A stretch of 64,000 nucleotides of DNA from Pseudoroseicyclus tamaricis (GCF_012070395.1 NZ_JAAFYS010000002.1:434001-498000); one strand, 5' to 3'; positions 25,438 through 34,364 are shown, numbered from the stretch's first letter. Translations and numbers: made by a program. Notes: generated by a model from the letters alone, not told the origin.

Positions 25438-27738
25438 ATGCCCTTCGCGTCCCACCTCCGCGACCTGATCGACGCCCGACTCTGGCGGCTGAGGCCCCTG
25501 CCCTGGCGGGCGTTGCTGGATCGCCTCGCCGCCCTCAGCCCCGCCTCGCTGCACAGCAAGCTGGCGGTGCTCGTCGTGGCCGCGAGCCTCTTCTCCGCGC
25601 TCCCCGTCGCCTGGGTCACGTGGAGCCAGGCCTCCGCCGTGGCCCGCGACGGGGCGCTGCGGCTGCTGGAGGCAGAGGCGACGCTGGTGGCGGACAGGCT
25701 GGAGACGCCGCTGACCGCGATGATGCAGGATGCCGCCGTCCTCGCCGCCACGCCGCCGATCCGCGGCATCATACGCGCCGGCGCCGATGAGGCGGGCCGC
25801 GACCCGGTGGACGGCTCGAGCCTCGCCGACTGGCAGGCCCGGCTGGAGACGATTTTCGTCGCCATGGTCGAGCAGGAGCCGACCTACACGCAAGTGCGCT
25901 ACATCACCCTCGCCGATGGCGGGCGTGAGCTGGTGCGCGTCGGCCGCGCGCCCCCGCCGATCAAGGTCGCCCCGCGCCCCGTGGCGGCACTGGGCGACCT
26001 CGGCGACGCGCCGGAGTGGCGGCTGCTGGCCGAAAGCCGTGGGCTGGCCCCCTTCTACACCGAGGTGACGACCGGCCCCGAGGAGACGGAGGCGATCCGC
26101 GCCGTCCAGCCGGTCGCGGACGCCACGGGGGCGGTCTTCGGCGCCATCGTCATCGACGGCGCCTACGAATCGCTCCTCGCCGGCGCCCGCGCGGCCATGG
26201 CCCCGGGCCACCGGCTGCTGGTCGACGCTCCGGCGGCGGTGCCCGACGGCGTCGCCGGCCTCCCTCCGGCCGCCGCGCCCGCCCCGGAGGGCGCCGCCGT
26301 CGTCCGCGTCACGCGGGAGGTTCCGGCGGGCGGCGGTGCCTTCACCGTCACCGCCATCGCGCCGATCGAGACGCTCCTCGCCCCCGCCCGGGCGGCGCTG
26401 CGCCAGGCGCTCGTCTTCTCCGCCGTGCTGGTGGCGCTGGCCCTTGTCGGCGCCCTCCTCCTCGGCTTTCGCCTGACGGCGCCGCTCCGCGGACTGAAGG
26501 CGCTCGTCACCCGTTCCCGCGAGCTTGGCGAGCCGGTCTCCGTGCCGCCGCAGGCAACGGGGGAGATCGGCGAGCTTGCCCGCGCCTTCAGGGACCTCAC
26601 CATCGACCTCGTCGAGCGGACGGAGCGCGCGCAAGCCGTCCTCGCCGCCGCGGCGGACGGCATCCTCATCGTCGACGACGCCGGCATCATCCGGGGCGCA
26701 AATCCCGCCCTCGGCCGGATCTTCGGCCAGCCGGCAGAGGGCCTCATCGGCCAGCCTCTCGGCTGCCTCCTGCCGGAGGATCGCGGCGCCGACCACGCCG
26801 CCCATCTCGCCGGCGCCAGCTTCGGCGGCACGGGGCGGCGCATGGCCGGCAACCGCGAGGTCTCCGGCCTGCGAGCCAGCGGGGAGACCTTCCCCGCGGA
26901 GGTGACGGTGAGCGAGACGAGCATCGCCGGGCGCCGGGCCTTCATCGGCCTCGTGCGCGACATCTCGCGCCGCAAGGCGGATCAGGAGGCGCAGGATCGG
27001 CTGGTGGCGGAGCTGCGCCGCGCCAAGGCCGATCTGGAGCGTTCAAACGACGAGCTGGAGAGCTTCGCCTACGTCGCCTCCCACGATCTCAAGGCGCCGC
27101 TGCGCGTCATCGACAACGCCTCCCGCTGGCTGGAGGAGGATCTGGAGGCGCATCTGAACGACGATACCCGCGAGAGTATGGATCTGCTGCGCGGCCGCGT
27201 CGCCCGGATGGAGCGGCTGCTCGACGACCTGCTGGAGCATTCGCGCATCGGCCGGGTCTCCGAGCCGACGGCCCTCGTCACCGGCGCCGAGCTGATGGAG
27301 GATGTGCGCGCTCTCGCGCCTCGCCGCGACGGCATCACGCTCGACGTCTCGGAGGAGCTTTCGGGCATGATCCTGCCACGCACGCCGCTGCGCACGGTTC
27401 TGCTCAACCTCGTCTCCAACGCCATCAAGCATCATGACCGGCCGGAGGGGCGCATCAGCGTCTCCGCCCGTGAAGAGGGGGAGCGGCTGGTCTTCACCGT
27501 CTCCGACGACGGGCCGGGGATCGCGCCCGATTACCGGGAGAAGGTATTCGGCATCTTCCAGACGCTCCGCCCGCGCGACGAGGTGGAGGGCAGCGGCATG
27601 GGCCTCGCCATCGTGCGCAAGCACGTCACGCTGGCCGGCGGCGAGATCACGCTGGCATCGAACGGCGAGCGCGGCTGCAGCTTCCGCTTCACCTGGCCGA
27701 AGCCGGAGCCGACCGAGCGTGGGGGGCAGGCCGCATGA
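25438..27738 (+). CDS. Membrane histidine kinase with extracytoplasmic sensor, HAMP and PAS
   Basis: 766 aa from MPFASHLRDLIDARLW. Layout: TM1 about 40-60 (KLAVLVVAASLFSALPVAWV), a 250-residue extracytoplasmic region probably of Cache type, TM2 about 318-340 (ALVFSAVLVALALVGALLLGF), HAMP, a PAS domain (LAAAADGILIVDDAGIIRGANPALGRIFGQ, about 398-505), HisKA (SFAYVASHDLKAPLRVIDN) and HATPase_c (NLVSNAIKHH, DDGPGIAPDYREK, EGSGMGLAIVRKH). The kinase core is of the phytochrome/Rcp1 type, but no GAF-PHY chromophore domain is present. It overlaps the following receiver by 4 nt, which makes that receiver its likely partner. Ligand unknown. Confidence 0.92.
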   Translation: MPFASHLRDLIDARLWRLRPLPWRALLDRLAALSPASLHSKLAVLVVAASLFSALPVAWVTWSQASAVARDGALRLLEAEATLVADRLETPLTAMMQDAAVLAATPPIRGIIRAGADEAGRDPVDGSSLADWQARLETIFVAMVEQEPTYTQVRYITLADGGRELVRVGRAPPPIKVAPRPVAALGDLGDAPEWRLLAESRGLAPFYTEVTTGPEETEAIRAVQPVADATGAVFGAIVIDGAYESLLAGARAAMAPGHRLLVDAPAAVPDGVAGLPPAAAPAPEGAAVVRVTREVPAGGGAFTVTAIAPIETLLAPARAALRQALVFSAVLVALALVGALLLGFRLTAPLRGLKALVTRSRELGEPVSVPPQATGEIGELARAFRDLTIDLVERTERAQAVLAAAADGILIVDDAGIIRGANPALGRIFGQPAEGLIGQPLGCLLPEDRGADHAAHLAGASFGGTGRRMAGNREVSGLRASGETFPAEVTVSETSIAGRRAFIGLVRDISRRKADQEAQDRLVAELRRAKADLERSNDELESFAYVASHDLKAPLRVIDNASRWLEEDLEAHLNDDTRESMDLLRGRVARMERLLDDLLEHSRIGRVSEPTALVTGAELMEDVRALAPRRDGITLDVSEELSGMILPRTPLRTVLLNLVSNAIKHHDRPEGRISVSAREEGERLVFTVSDDGPGIAPDYREKVFGIFQTLRPRDEVEGSGMGLAIVRKHVTLAGGEITLASNGERGCSFRFTWPKPEPTERGGQAA

Positions 27739-28247
27739 CCGTCGCCCCTGCTTCCTATCCTGTCTCCTCTGCACCCCCCGACGCCGGAGCGCAGCAGCAC
27801 GCCAGCGATGCGGCGGAGGGGGAGCAGCCCCTCAACATCCTCCTCGTGGAGGATGACGACGGCGACGCCAAGGCTGTCCGCCGCGCCTTCGCCAAGGCCG
27901 GCATCGCCACGCCCATTGTCCGGGCCCGCGACGGGCTCGAGGCGCTGGAGATGCTCCGAACCCGCTCGGCGGAGCTGCCGCCTTCCCCCTTCCTGCTCCT
28001 CGTCGACATCAACATGCCGCGGATGAGCGGGCATGACCTCGTCGCCGCCCTCCGCGATGATCCGAGGCTCTGCAGTCTCGCCGTCTTCATGCTCACCACG
28101 TCCCGCGACAGCCGCGACCTGTCCCGGGCCGCCGGCAATCATGTCGCCGGCTACATCCTCAAGCAGAAAGCGGGGCGGGACTTCCTCGACCTGGTCGCGG
28201 CATTGGGCAGCTACTGGCGCGTGGTCGAAGTGCCGTCCGTTCAGTGA
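27735..28247 (+). CDS. Rcp1-like single-domain response regulator
   Basis: 170 aa. A 30-residue disordered N-terminus precedes REC: NILLVEDDDGDAKAVRRAFAKAG, phospho-acceptor Asp in LLLVDINMPRMSGHDLV, Thr in VFMLTTSRDS, Lys in YILKQKA, ending GSYWRVVEVP, the YW-xVV-P end of Rcp1-type regulators. ATGA overlap with the membrane kinase gene. It has no DNA-binding output, so it probably acts by protein contact, possibly passing phosphate on within the cluster. Confidence 0.9.
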   Translation: MTVAPASYPVSSAPPDAGAQQHASDAAEGEQPLNILLVEDDDGDAKAVRRAFAKAGIATPIVRARDGLEALEMLRTRSAELPPSPFLLLVDINMPRMSGHDLVAALRDDPRLCSLAVFMLTTSRDSRDLSRAAGNHVAGYILKQKAGRDFLDLVAALGSYWRVVEVPSVQ

Positions 28248-28456
28248 GATGTCCCCTGCCAGGCACCTCGGTTCGTTGCACGGTCGCTCACGCGGTGGTC
28301 CGGTTCGGCCGCCCGGCGCTAGTCGGAGAGCTGCCCCCGAACGTCAATGAAAGTCGCGACCTTCGCCATCGGCTTAACCAGTTCTTAGCCTAGAATCGGC
28401 AGTCTCGGGCATGAGTGGCCGCGCGAACCGAGCCGCTGAAGGCAGAGGAGACGGAC

Positions 28457-28543
28457 ATGACAGTCTTGGGCCGCAAGGCTGAGGGGGGCAATGAGGCTAC
28501 GCCTGCTTCCACAGACAAGCAGCCGGTGGGTCATAGTGCGTGA
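28457..28543 (+). CDS. Possible short upstream reading frame of the REC-EAL gene
   Basis: 28 codons (MTVLGRKAEGGNEATPASTD then KQPVGHSA), with the best ribosome site of the region (GAGGAGACGGAC, 6 bp before ATG). It ends in TGA at 28541, overlapping the start region of the EAL gene in another frame. Either a short coupled leader peptide or the true N-terminus of the EAL protein separated by a one-base frameshift. Confidence 0.4.
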   Translation: MTVLGRKAEGGNEATPASTDKQPVGHSA

Positions 28544-29702
28544 TGCCCGTTCATCTGCATGCCCCCGCCTGATGGTCGTCGATGCCGAACCGGAGGCCCG
28601 CGCAGCTCTGTTCTCGCTCTCCGAGCAGGTCGGGTTCGAGGTGGTGGCGGCGGCAAGTGGTGAAGCGTTCCTCGGCCTGGTGGAACTCCGCCCGCCCGAC
28701 GTCGCCATCATCGATCTGCAGATGCAGGATCTCGACGGGCTGGAGACGATGCGGGAGCTCTCTCACATGGCGCCCCGCACCCGGCTGATCATCTGTTCGG
28801 CCACCAGCACCAAGATGCTCAACATCGCCTCGGGCCTCGCGCGCGATTACGGCCTCGACGTCGTCGCCAGCTTCCCCAAGCCCTTGCCGCTGGAGGAGAT
28901 GCGCGTGACGCTCGCCCTCCTCCGCCGGCAGCAGCTGACCTTCGGGCAGGAGGAGATCGCCCGGGCGCTGGCGGACGGGCAGATCGTCCCCTACCTGCAA
29001 CCGGTGGTGGAGAGCGGCGGCGGTCACCCGGTGATGATGGAGGCGCTGACGCGGTGGGATCATCCGCGCCACGGCTTGCTCGGGCCGGAGGCCTATCTCG
29101 GCGCCCTGCAGGATGCGGGGCTGGGCCTCGCGCTGGCCGAGGCGATGCTCGACCGGGGTCTCGCCGCCCTCGCCCCCTGCCGGCGCGACCGAACGGGGCT
29201 GCGGCTGGCGCTCAACCTTTCCGTGCGCGACCTCGCGGAGCCGTCGGTGGTGGACCGGCTGACGGCCGTCTGCCGTCGCCATGGCATCGCGCCGGATACC
29301 GTCACGCTGGAGCTGACGGAAACCGCGACGATGGACAATCGCCGCGCCGCGCTGGAGCGGCTGACACAGCTGCGACTGCGCGGCTTCGGCCTCGCCATCG
29401 ACGATTTCGGGAGGGGCTATTCCTCGCTCATGCAACTGCATGATCTGCCCTTCAGCAAGATCAAGATCGACAAGCACTTCGTCGCCACCTGCGACACTCG
29501 CCGCGATGCCCGGGCAATCATCACCGCCATCGTCGCCCTCGCCGGCGCTCTGGAGCTCAAGACCGTCGCCGAAGGCGTGGAGCGGCAGGAGGAATGGCAG
29601 ACCGTCGCCGGGCTCGGCTGCGACGAGGTGCAGGGCTACCTTCTCGGCCGCCCCATGCCCGGCGCCGATGCCGTGGCGTGGCTGCGGCAGGCGGCGGCAT
29701 GA
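28491..29702 (+). CDS. REC-EAL protein, likely c-di-GMP phosphodiesterase
   Basis: 403 aa from ATG 28491 (GAGGGGGG site); GTG 28536 is also possible. REC about 25-150: LMVVDAEPEARAAL, acceptor Asp in VAIIDLQMQDLDG, Lys in ASFPKPLP. EAL about 165-400 with all catalytic residues visible: MEALTRWDHP, LALNLSVRDL, VTLELTETATMD, LAIDDFGRGYSSL, SKIKIDKHFV, KTVAEGVE and VQGYLLGRPMP, so active c-di-GMP hydrolysis is expected. The first 25 residues look like non-conserved sequence; an overlapping short frame with a better ribosome site precedes it. Probable output of the kinase/receiver cluster. Confidence 0.88.
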   Translation: MRLRLLPQTSSRWVIVRDARSSACPRLMVVDAEPEARAALFSLSEQVGFEVVAAASGEAFLGLVELRPPDVAIIDLQMQDLDGLETMRELSHMAPRTRLIICSATSTKMLNIASGLARDYGLDVVASFPKPLPLEEMRVTLALLRRQQLTFGQEEIARALADGQIVPYLQPVVESGGGHPVMMEALTRWDHPRHGLLGPEAYLGALQDAGLGLALAEAMLDRGLAALAPCRRDRTGLRLALNLSVRDLAEPSVVDRLTAVCRRHGIAPDTVTLELTETATMDNRRAALERLTQLRLRGFGLAIDDFGRGYSSLMQLHDLPFSKIKIDKHFVATCDTRRDARAIITAIVALAGALELKTVAEGVERQEEWQTVAGLGCDEVQGYLLGRPMPGADAVAWLRQAAA

Positions 29703-29765
29703 TAGCGCCGGACTGGTTCGGAGTGAGCCGCCCCCGGCCCGCATCAGCGGCGCCGAAAGGGACCG

Positions 29766-31073
29766 TCATATGTCGAGCGTGTGCTCCCGCTCCCAGACGG
29801 AGAAATGCGCCATGTAGGAGGCCCATTCCTTGCGCTTGAGGCGGGCATAGGCGGTGGAGAAGGCCGGCCCGATCGCCTCCGTCAGACCCTCGTCCGCCTC
29901 GAAGGCGCGGATGGCGTCGAGCAGGTTGAGCGGCAGCTTGGCGGCGTCGGCGGCCTTTTCCGGCTCGGCATACATGTCGTTGGTGCGCTTCGGCCCCGGG
30001 TCCGCCCCTTCCTCCATCCCGAGGAGTCCGGCGGCGAGAAGGGCGGCCTGCAGCAGGTAGGGGTTTGCGGCGCCGTCGGCGAGGCGCAGCTCCATCCGGC
30101 CGGGGCCGGGGATACGCACCATGTGGGTGCGGTTGTTCCCCGCCCAGGTGATCGTGTTGGGCGCCCATGTGGCGCCGGAGGTCGTCACCGGGGCATTGAG
30201 GCGCTTGTAGCTGTTGACCGTCGGGTTGGTCAGCGCCGAGAGCGCCGGCGCATGGGTGACGAGCCCGCCGAGGAAAGCCCGCGCCGCCTGCGACATTCCG
30301 AGCTCGGCGCCCTTGTCGAGGAAGAGGTTCTCGCCCGAGGCGCTGTCCCAGAGCGAGATATGAGCGTGGCAGCCATTGCCGGTGAGACCGGGCAGCGGCT
30401 TGGGCATGAAGGTGGCGCGGAAGCCATGCGCCTCGGCCACGGACTTGACCATGAACTTGAAGAAGGAATGGCGGTCGGCCGTGGTCATCGCGTCGGCGAA
30501 GCCGAAGTTCATCTCGAACTGGCCGTTCGCATCCTCATGGTCGCACTGGTAGGGCTCCCAGCCGAGGGCGAGCATGGCGTCGCAGATCTCGGCGATGATC
30601 TCGTAGCGGCGCATCAGCGCCTGCTGGTCGTAGCAGGGCTTCTCGGCGGTATCGGCCCCGTCGGAGACGGCCGTGCCCTCGGGCGTGAGGAGGAAGAACT
30701 CCGCCTCGATGCCGGTCTTCATGACCATCCCCTTCGCCGCGGCCTTCTCGGTGAGGGCTTTCAGGACATTGCGGGGGGCCTGAGCGACCTCCTCGCCCTC
30801 CATCACCAGCGTCGCGGCGACCCAGGCGACCTCGGGCTTCCACGGCAGCTGGATGGCGGTTTCGGGGACGGGGACGGCGAGCATGTCGGCGTCGGCGGGC
30901 GTCATGTCGAGCCATGTGGCGAAGCCCGCGAAGCCGGCGCCGTCGGCCGAGATCTCTGCGATCGCCTGGGCGGGGACGAGTTTCGCCCGCTGGCCGCCGA
31001 AGAGATCGGTGTAGGAGATCATGAAGTACTTGACCCCCCGCTCCTTGGCGAAGGCTGCAAGATCGGTCGTCAT
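29766..31073 (-). CDS. glnT: Glutamine synthetase-like amide ligase (GlnT/GmaS type)
   Basis: 435 aa. Glutamine-synthetase fold: N-terminal beta-grasp with YTDLFGGQRAKLVPA, GIEAEFFLLTP (metal-binding Glu), QCDHEDANGQFEMNFGFADAM, GNGCHAHISLWD (ATP/metal) and RIPGPGRMELRLADGAANPYLLQAALLAAGL. This type-III-like subfamily includes GlnT and gamma-glutamylmethylamide synthetase (GmaS); the sequence alone does not separate them. It follows glxBCD on the same strand, which suggests a paired amide-ligase/amidotransferase role in ammonia or methylamine nitrogen use. No mgdABCD genes adjoin it. It is convergent with the EAL gene (64-bp gap). Confidence 0.85.
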   Translation of the reverse strand: MTTDLAAFAKERGVKYFMISYTDLFGGQRAKLVPAQAIAEISADGAGFAGFATWLDMTPADADMLAVPVPETAIQLPWKPEVAWVAATLVMEGEEVAQAPRNVLKALTEKAAAKGMVMKTGIEAEFFLLTPEGTAVSDGADTAEKPCYDQQALMRRYEIIAEICDAMLALGWEPYQCDHEDANGQFEMNFGFADAMTTADRHSFFKFMVKSVAEAHGFRATFMPKPLPGLTGNGCHAHISLWDSASGENLFLDKGAELGMSQAARAFLGGLVTHAPALSALTNPTVNSYKRLNAPVTTSGATWAPNTITWAGNNRTHMVRIPGPGRMELRLADGAANPYLLQAALLAAGLLGMEEGADPGPKRTNDMYAEPEKAADAAKLPLNLLDAIRAFEADEGLTEAIGPAFSTAYARLKRKEWASYMAHFSVWEREHTLDI

Positions 31074-31460
31074 GTCGCTGTCCCTATCTTTGAAGTGGCG
31101 TCAGGCTTTCACGGGCGAGGAGTGGAATGAAGGCTGGGCCGGGTCGCGACAGGCGCGGGTGGCGGCAGATGATGAAAGATCGGGCAGAGGTGGCGCCTCG
31201 CACGCTCCGCCAGGCGTAGGGCGGGGTTTCACCCCGCCGCCCCCGCCGCTGCGCGGATCCGCTGTCAGCGCTTGGAAGGGCCGCGCCGGATCCGCGGGTG
31301 GGCGACCGCCACGGCCGGGCTGCGCGCTTTATCCCGGAAGCATCGGGCGACGGCCCCGCGGAAGGCGACATCGCCATGCGCCCGCCCGGGGGGCGGGTCG
31401 GGCGCGGCCCGCGCCTGGTCGGCGCGCGCCAGAGGTCGGCAGACGTAGCGCTCTGCCCCC
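31074..31460. other. 387-bp gap between glxD and glnT
   Basis: No supported gene. It holds a 19-nt hairpin GGCGGGGT-TTC-ACCCCGCC (about 31220-31238) and other GC-rich inverted segments. On the minus strand this is the leader of glnT, so a separate promoter or an attenuation structure is possible. I recognise no known riboswitch. Confidence 0.4.
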
Positions 31461-32783
31461 TCAAAACACCTGCCCCGGCACCCACGACGTCCCCGCCAGC
31501 GGCACGCGGGCCATGGCGGCGGCCTCGACCGTCAGGGCGCAGAGATCCTCCGGCTCGAGGTTGCGCACATGGCTCTTGCCGCAGGCGCGGGCGATGGTCT
31601 GCGTCTCCAGCGTCAGGACGGAGAGGTAGTTGTAGAGCCGCCGCGCCGCCGCCACCGGGTCGAGTCGGGCGGCGAGATCGGGGTCCTGCGTCGTGATGCC
31701 GGCGGGGTCACGCCCTTCGTGCCAGTCGTCATAGGCGCCGGCGGTGGTGCCGAGCGCCTGGTACTCCGCCTCCCAGGCCGGATCATTGTCCCCCAGCGCC
31801 ACCAGCGCCGCCGTGCCGATGGAGACGGCATCGGCGCCGAGCGCGATGGCCTTGGCGACATCGGCGCCGGAGCGGATGCCGCCGGAGACGACGAGCTGCA
31901 CCTCGCGGCGCAGGCCCAGATCCTCCAGCGCCTCGACGGCGGGGCGGATGGCGGCGAGCGTTGGCAGGCCGACATGCTCGATGAAGACGTCCTGCGTCGC
32001 CGCCGTCCCGCCCTGCATCCCGTCGATGACCACCACGTCGGCCCCGGCCTTGGCGGCCAGCGCCGTGTCGTAATAGGGCCGCGCCGCCCCGACCTTGACG
32101 TAGATCGGGATCTGCCAGCCGGTGATCTCGCGCAGCTCGAGGATCTTGATCTCCAGATCGTCCGGTCCCGTCCAGTCAGGGTGGCGGCAGGCGCTGCGCT
32201 GGTCGATCCCCTGTGGCAGGTCGCGCATCCCGGCGACGCGTTCGGAGATCTTCTGGCCGAGGAGCATGCCGCCCCCCCCCGGCTTGGCGCCCTGCCCCAC
32301 GACAATCTCGATGGCATCGGCGCGGCGCAGATCGCGCGGGTTCATCCCGTAGCGGGACGGCAGGTACTGGTAGACGAGCTTCGCCGAATGGCCCCGTTCC
32401 TCCTCCGTCATGCCGCCGTCGCCGGTGGTGGTGGAGGTGCCGGCGAGCGTCGCGCCGCGCCCCAGCGCCTCCTTGGCCTGGCCGGAGAGCGCGCCGAAGG
32501 ACATGCCGGCGATGGTCACCGGGATGGCCAGCTCGACGGGCGTCTTCGCGAAGCGGGCGCCGAGGGTGACGCTCGTCGAGCAGGTCTCGCGGTAGCCCTC
32601 CAGCGGGTAGCGGGACATGGAGGCGCCGAGGAACAGAAGGTCATCGAAATGCGGCACCCGCCGCTTCGCCCCGCCGCCGCGGATATCGTAGATGCCGGTG
32701 GCGGCGGCGCGGCGGATCTCGGCATTCACCTCGGGGGTGAAGGTGGCGGAGTAGCGCGGCAGGGTCTTCGGCGTATCCTTCAT
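31461..32783 (-). CDS. glxD: FMN-binding glutamate-synthase-like subunit GlxD/MgsC
   Basis: 440 aa from MKDTPKTLPRYSATFTPEVNAEIRR, with TGATG overlap of the glxC stop. It matches the central FMN and Fe-S part of glutamate synthase: GAKPGGGGMLLGQKISERVAGMR, PIYVKVGAARPYYDTALAAKAGADVVVIDGMQGGTAATQ, VVSGGIRSGADVAKAIALGADAVSIGTAAL, then a Cys-bearing stretch (ARACGKSHVRNLEPEDLCAL). In methylotrophs the equivalent MgsC forms N-methylglutamate synthase; in rhizobia the homologue is GlxD. It works with GlxB and GlxC, transferring amide nitrogen or methylamine to 2-oxoglutarate-type acceptors. Confidence 0.9.
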   Translation of the reverse strand: MKDTPKTLPRYSATFTPEVNAEIRRAAATGIYDIRGGGAKRRVPHFDDLLFLGASMSRYPLEGYRETCSTSVTLGARFAKTPVELAIPVTIAGMSFGALSGQAKEALGRGATLAGTSTTTGDGGMTEEERGHSAKLVYQYLPSRYGMNPRDLRRADAIEIVVGQGAKPGGGGMLLGQKISERVAGMRDLPQGIDQRSACRHPDWTGPDDLEIKILELREITGWQIPIYVKVGAARPYYDTALAAKAGADVVVIDGMQGGTAATQDVFIEHVGLPTLAAIRPAVEALEDLGLRREVQLVVSGGIRSGADVAKAIALGADAVSIGTAALVALGDNDPAWEAEYQALGTTAGAYDDWHEGRDPAGITTQDPDLAARLDPVAAARRLYNYLSVLTLETQTIARACGKSHVRNLEPEDLCALTVEAAAMARVPLAGTSWVPGQVF

Positions 32784-33466
32784 CAGTAGGCCCCCGCGTT
32801 GTCGACGTGGAAATGGTAGAGCTGCCGGGCGGAGCCGTAGCGGCGGAACTCCTCGGGAGTCGCATCGGCCCCGGCCCGCTCCAGCAGGCCGGCCAGCAGC
32901 TCCAGATGCTCGGGCCGCATCTCCTTCTCGATGCAGTCGGCCCCGAGCGACTTGACCGAGCCGCGCACGAAGAGCCGCGCCTCGTAGATGCTGTCGCCGA
33001 GCGCCTCGCCGGTATCGCCCAGCACGACAAGGTTGCCCTTCTGCGCCATGAAGGCGGCCATGTGGCCGATGTTGCCGTGCACCACGATGTCGATCCCCTT
33101 CATCGAGATCCCGCAGCGCGAGGAGGCATTGCCCTTCACCACCAGAAGCCCGCCATGCCCGGTCGCCCCGGCATACTGGCTGGCATCGCCCTCGATGACG
33201 ACGGTGCCGCTCATCATGTTCTCCGCCACGCCTGGGCCCGCCGACCCTTCGACGTGGATCGTCGCCTCGGCGTTCATGCCGGCGCAGTAATAGCCCGTGG
33301 AGCCCTTCACCCGCACCTCCACCGGCGCGTCGAGCCCGACGGCGAGCGCATGGGCGCCGCGGGGGTTGAGCACCTCCCACGCCGTCTGGTTGGTGGTGCC
33401 ATTGAGGCTCTGCAGCGCGGCGTTCACGTCGCGCAGGCTGGTCTCGGCGAGGTCGAGTGTGGACAT
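32783..33466 (-). CDS. glxC: GltB C-terminal-like beta-helix subunit GlxC/MgsB
   Basis: 227 aa. The sequence is a right-handed beta-helix of G-x-G-x-V repeats as in the C-terminal domain of GltB: VKGSTGYYCAGMNAEATIHVEGSAGPGVAENMMSGTVVIEGDASQYAGATGHGGLLVVKGNASSRCG and GNIGHMAAFMAQKGNLVVLGDTGEALGDSIYEARLFVRG. TGATG overlaps connect it to glxB upstream and glxD downstream, implying assembly of one complex. The C-terminal 60 residues are helical. Structural subunit with no catalytic residues expected. Confidence 0.9.
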   Translation of the reverse strand: MSTLDLAETSLRDVNAALQSLNGTTNQTAWEVLNPRGAHALAVGLDAPVEVRVKGSTGYYCAGMNAEATIHVEGSAGPGVAENMMSGTVVIEGDASQYAGATGHGGLLVVKGNASSRCGISMKGIDIVVHGNIGHMAAFMAQKGNLVVLGDTGEALGDSIYEARLFVRGSVKSLGADCIEKEMRPEHLELLAGLLERAGADATPEEFRRYGSARQLYHFHVDNAGAY

Positions 33467-34356
33467 CAGCTTCGCTCCCAGAAGTAGACCGTCGCGGGCT
33501 CCGGCTCCCAGACACGGGCGGCGTCGATGCCGGGCAGGTTGCTGAAAGCGCGGTATTCCGAGCCGAAGGCGACGTAATCCTCCGTCTCCGCCATCACCGC
33601 CGGCTTGCAGGCGATGGGGTCACGCACGACGCCGAGGCCCTTCTCGGTGCCGACGACGAAGGTGAAGAACCCGTCGAGATCGGCGAGCGTGCCCTCCAGC
33701 GCCTCGCCGAGCGTCGCGCCGCTGCCCATCCGCCAGGAGAGGTAGCTGGCGGCGACCTCGGTATCGTTCTGGCTCTGCGCCGCGTAGCCGCGCCGGGCGA
33801 GCATCCGCCGCAGGTAATTGTGGTTGGAGAGGGAGCCGTTGTGGACGAGGCACTGGTCGATATCGGTGGAGAACGGGTGCGCGCCGAGCGTGGTCACGGC
33901 GCTCTCGGTCGCCATCCGCGTGTGGCCGATGCCGTGGGAGCCGGCCATGGAGCCGAGGCCGAAGCGCTTCACGACGCTCTGCGGCGTGCCGACCTCCTTG
34001 TAGATCTCCATCCGCTCCCCGGCGGACATGATGCGGATGTCCTTGTCGGAGAAGAAGTCCCGGGCGGCGGCGATGCGCTCATGCGGCAGGGAGACGACGG
34101 CGTGGGTGTCGATGACGCGCACACTCACCTCGGCACCGATGGCCCGGCCCAGATCCTCGGCCAGCCCGTCGAAGGCGATGTCCGGCCGGTCCGATTGCAG
34201 CGTCAGCTTCAGCCCCGGCCCCTCGTCGCCGTATATGGCGATGCCGGCACTGTCCGGCCCCCGGTCGGACATGGTGACGAGCATGTCAGACAGGAGCGCG
34301 CCGAGCTCCGGGCGCAGCGCCTCGCGCTTGAGATAAAGGCCGACGATGCCGCACAT
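33466..34356 (-). CDS. glxB: Class II glutamine amidotransferase subunit GlxB/MgsA
   Basis: 296 aa. It starts MCGIVGLYLKREALRPELGALLSDML, so Cys2 becomes the N-terminal nucleophile after Met removal, as in Ntn-type glutaminases. Further motifs are MSDRGPDSAGIAIYGDEG, GIGHTRMATESAVTTLGAHPFST and CLVHNGSLSNHNYLRR, matching the GltB/PurF-like glutaminase. It supplies ammonia or amide nitrogen to GlxD. First gene of glxBCD; an inverted repeat lies 8 bp upstream of the ATG and the XRE-cupin regulator gene is just upstream. Confidence 0.92.
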   Translation of the reverse strand: MCGIVGLYLKREALRPELGALLSDMLVTMSDRGPDSAGIAIYGDEGPGLKLTLQSDRPDIAFDGLAEDLGRAIGAEVSVRVIDTHAVVSLPHERIAAARDFFSDKDIRIMSAGERMEIYKEVGTPQSVVKRFGLGSMAGSHGIGHTRMATESAVTTLGAHPFSTDIDQCLVHNGSLSNHNYLRRMLARRGYAAQSQNDTEVAASYLSWRMGSGATLGEALEGTLADLDGFFTFVVGTEKGLGVVRDPIACKPAVMAETEDYVAFGSEYRAFSNLPGIDAARVWEPEPATVYFWERS

Positions 34357-34364
34357 GGGCGATT

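Noticed and set aside
31220-31238. Riboswitch upstream of glnT
   Set aside because: Only a simple hairpin is visible; no conserved riboswitch core is recognised.
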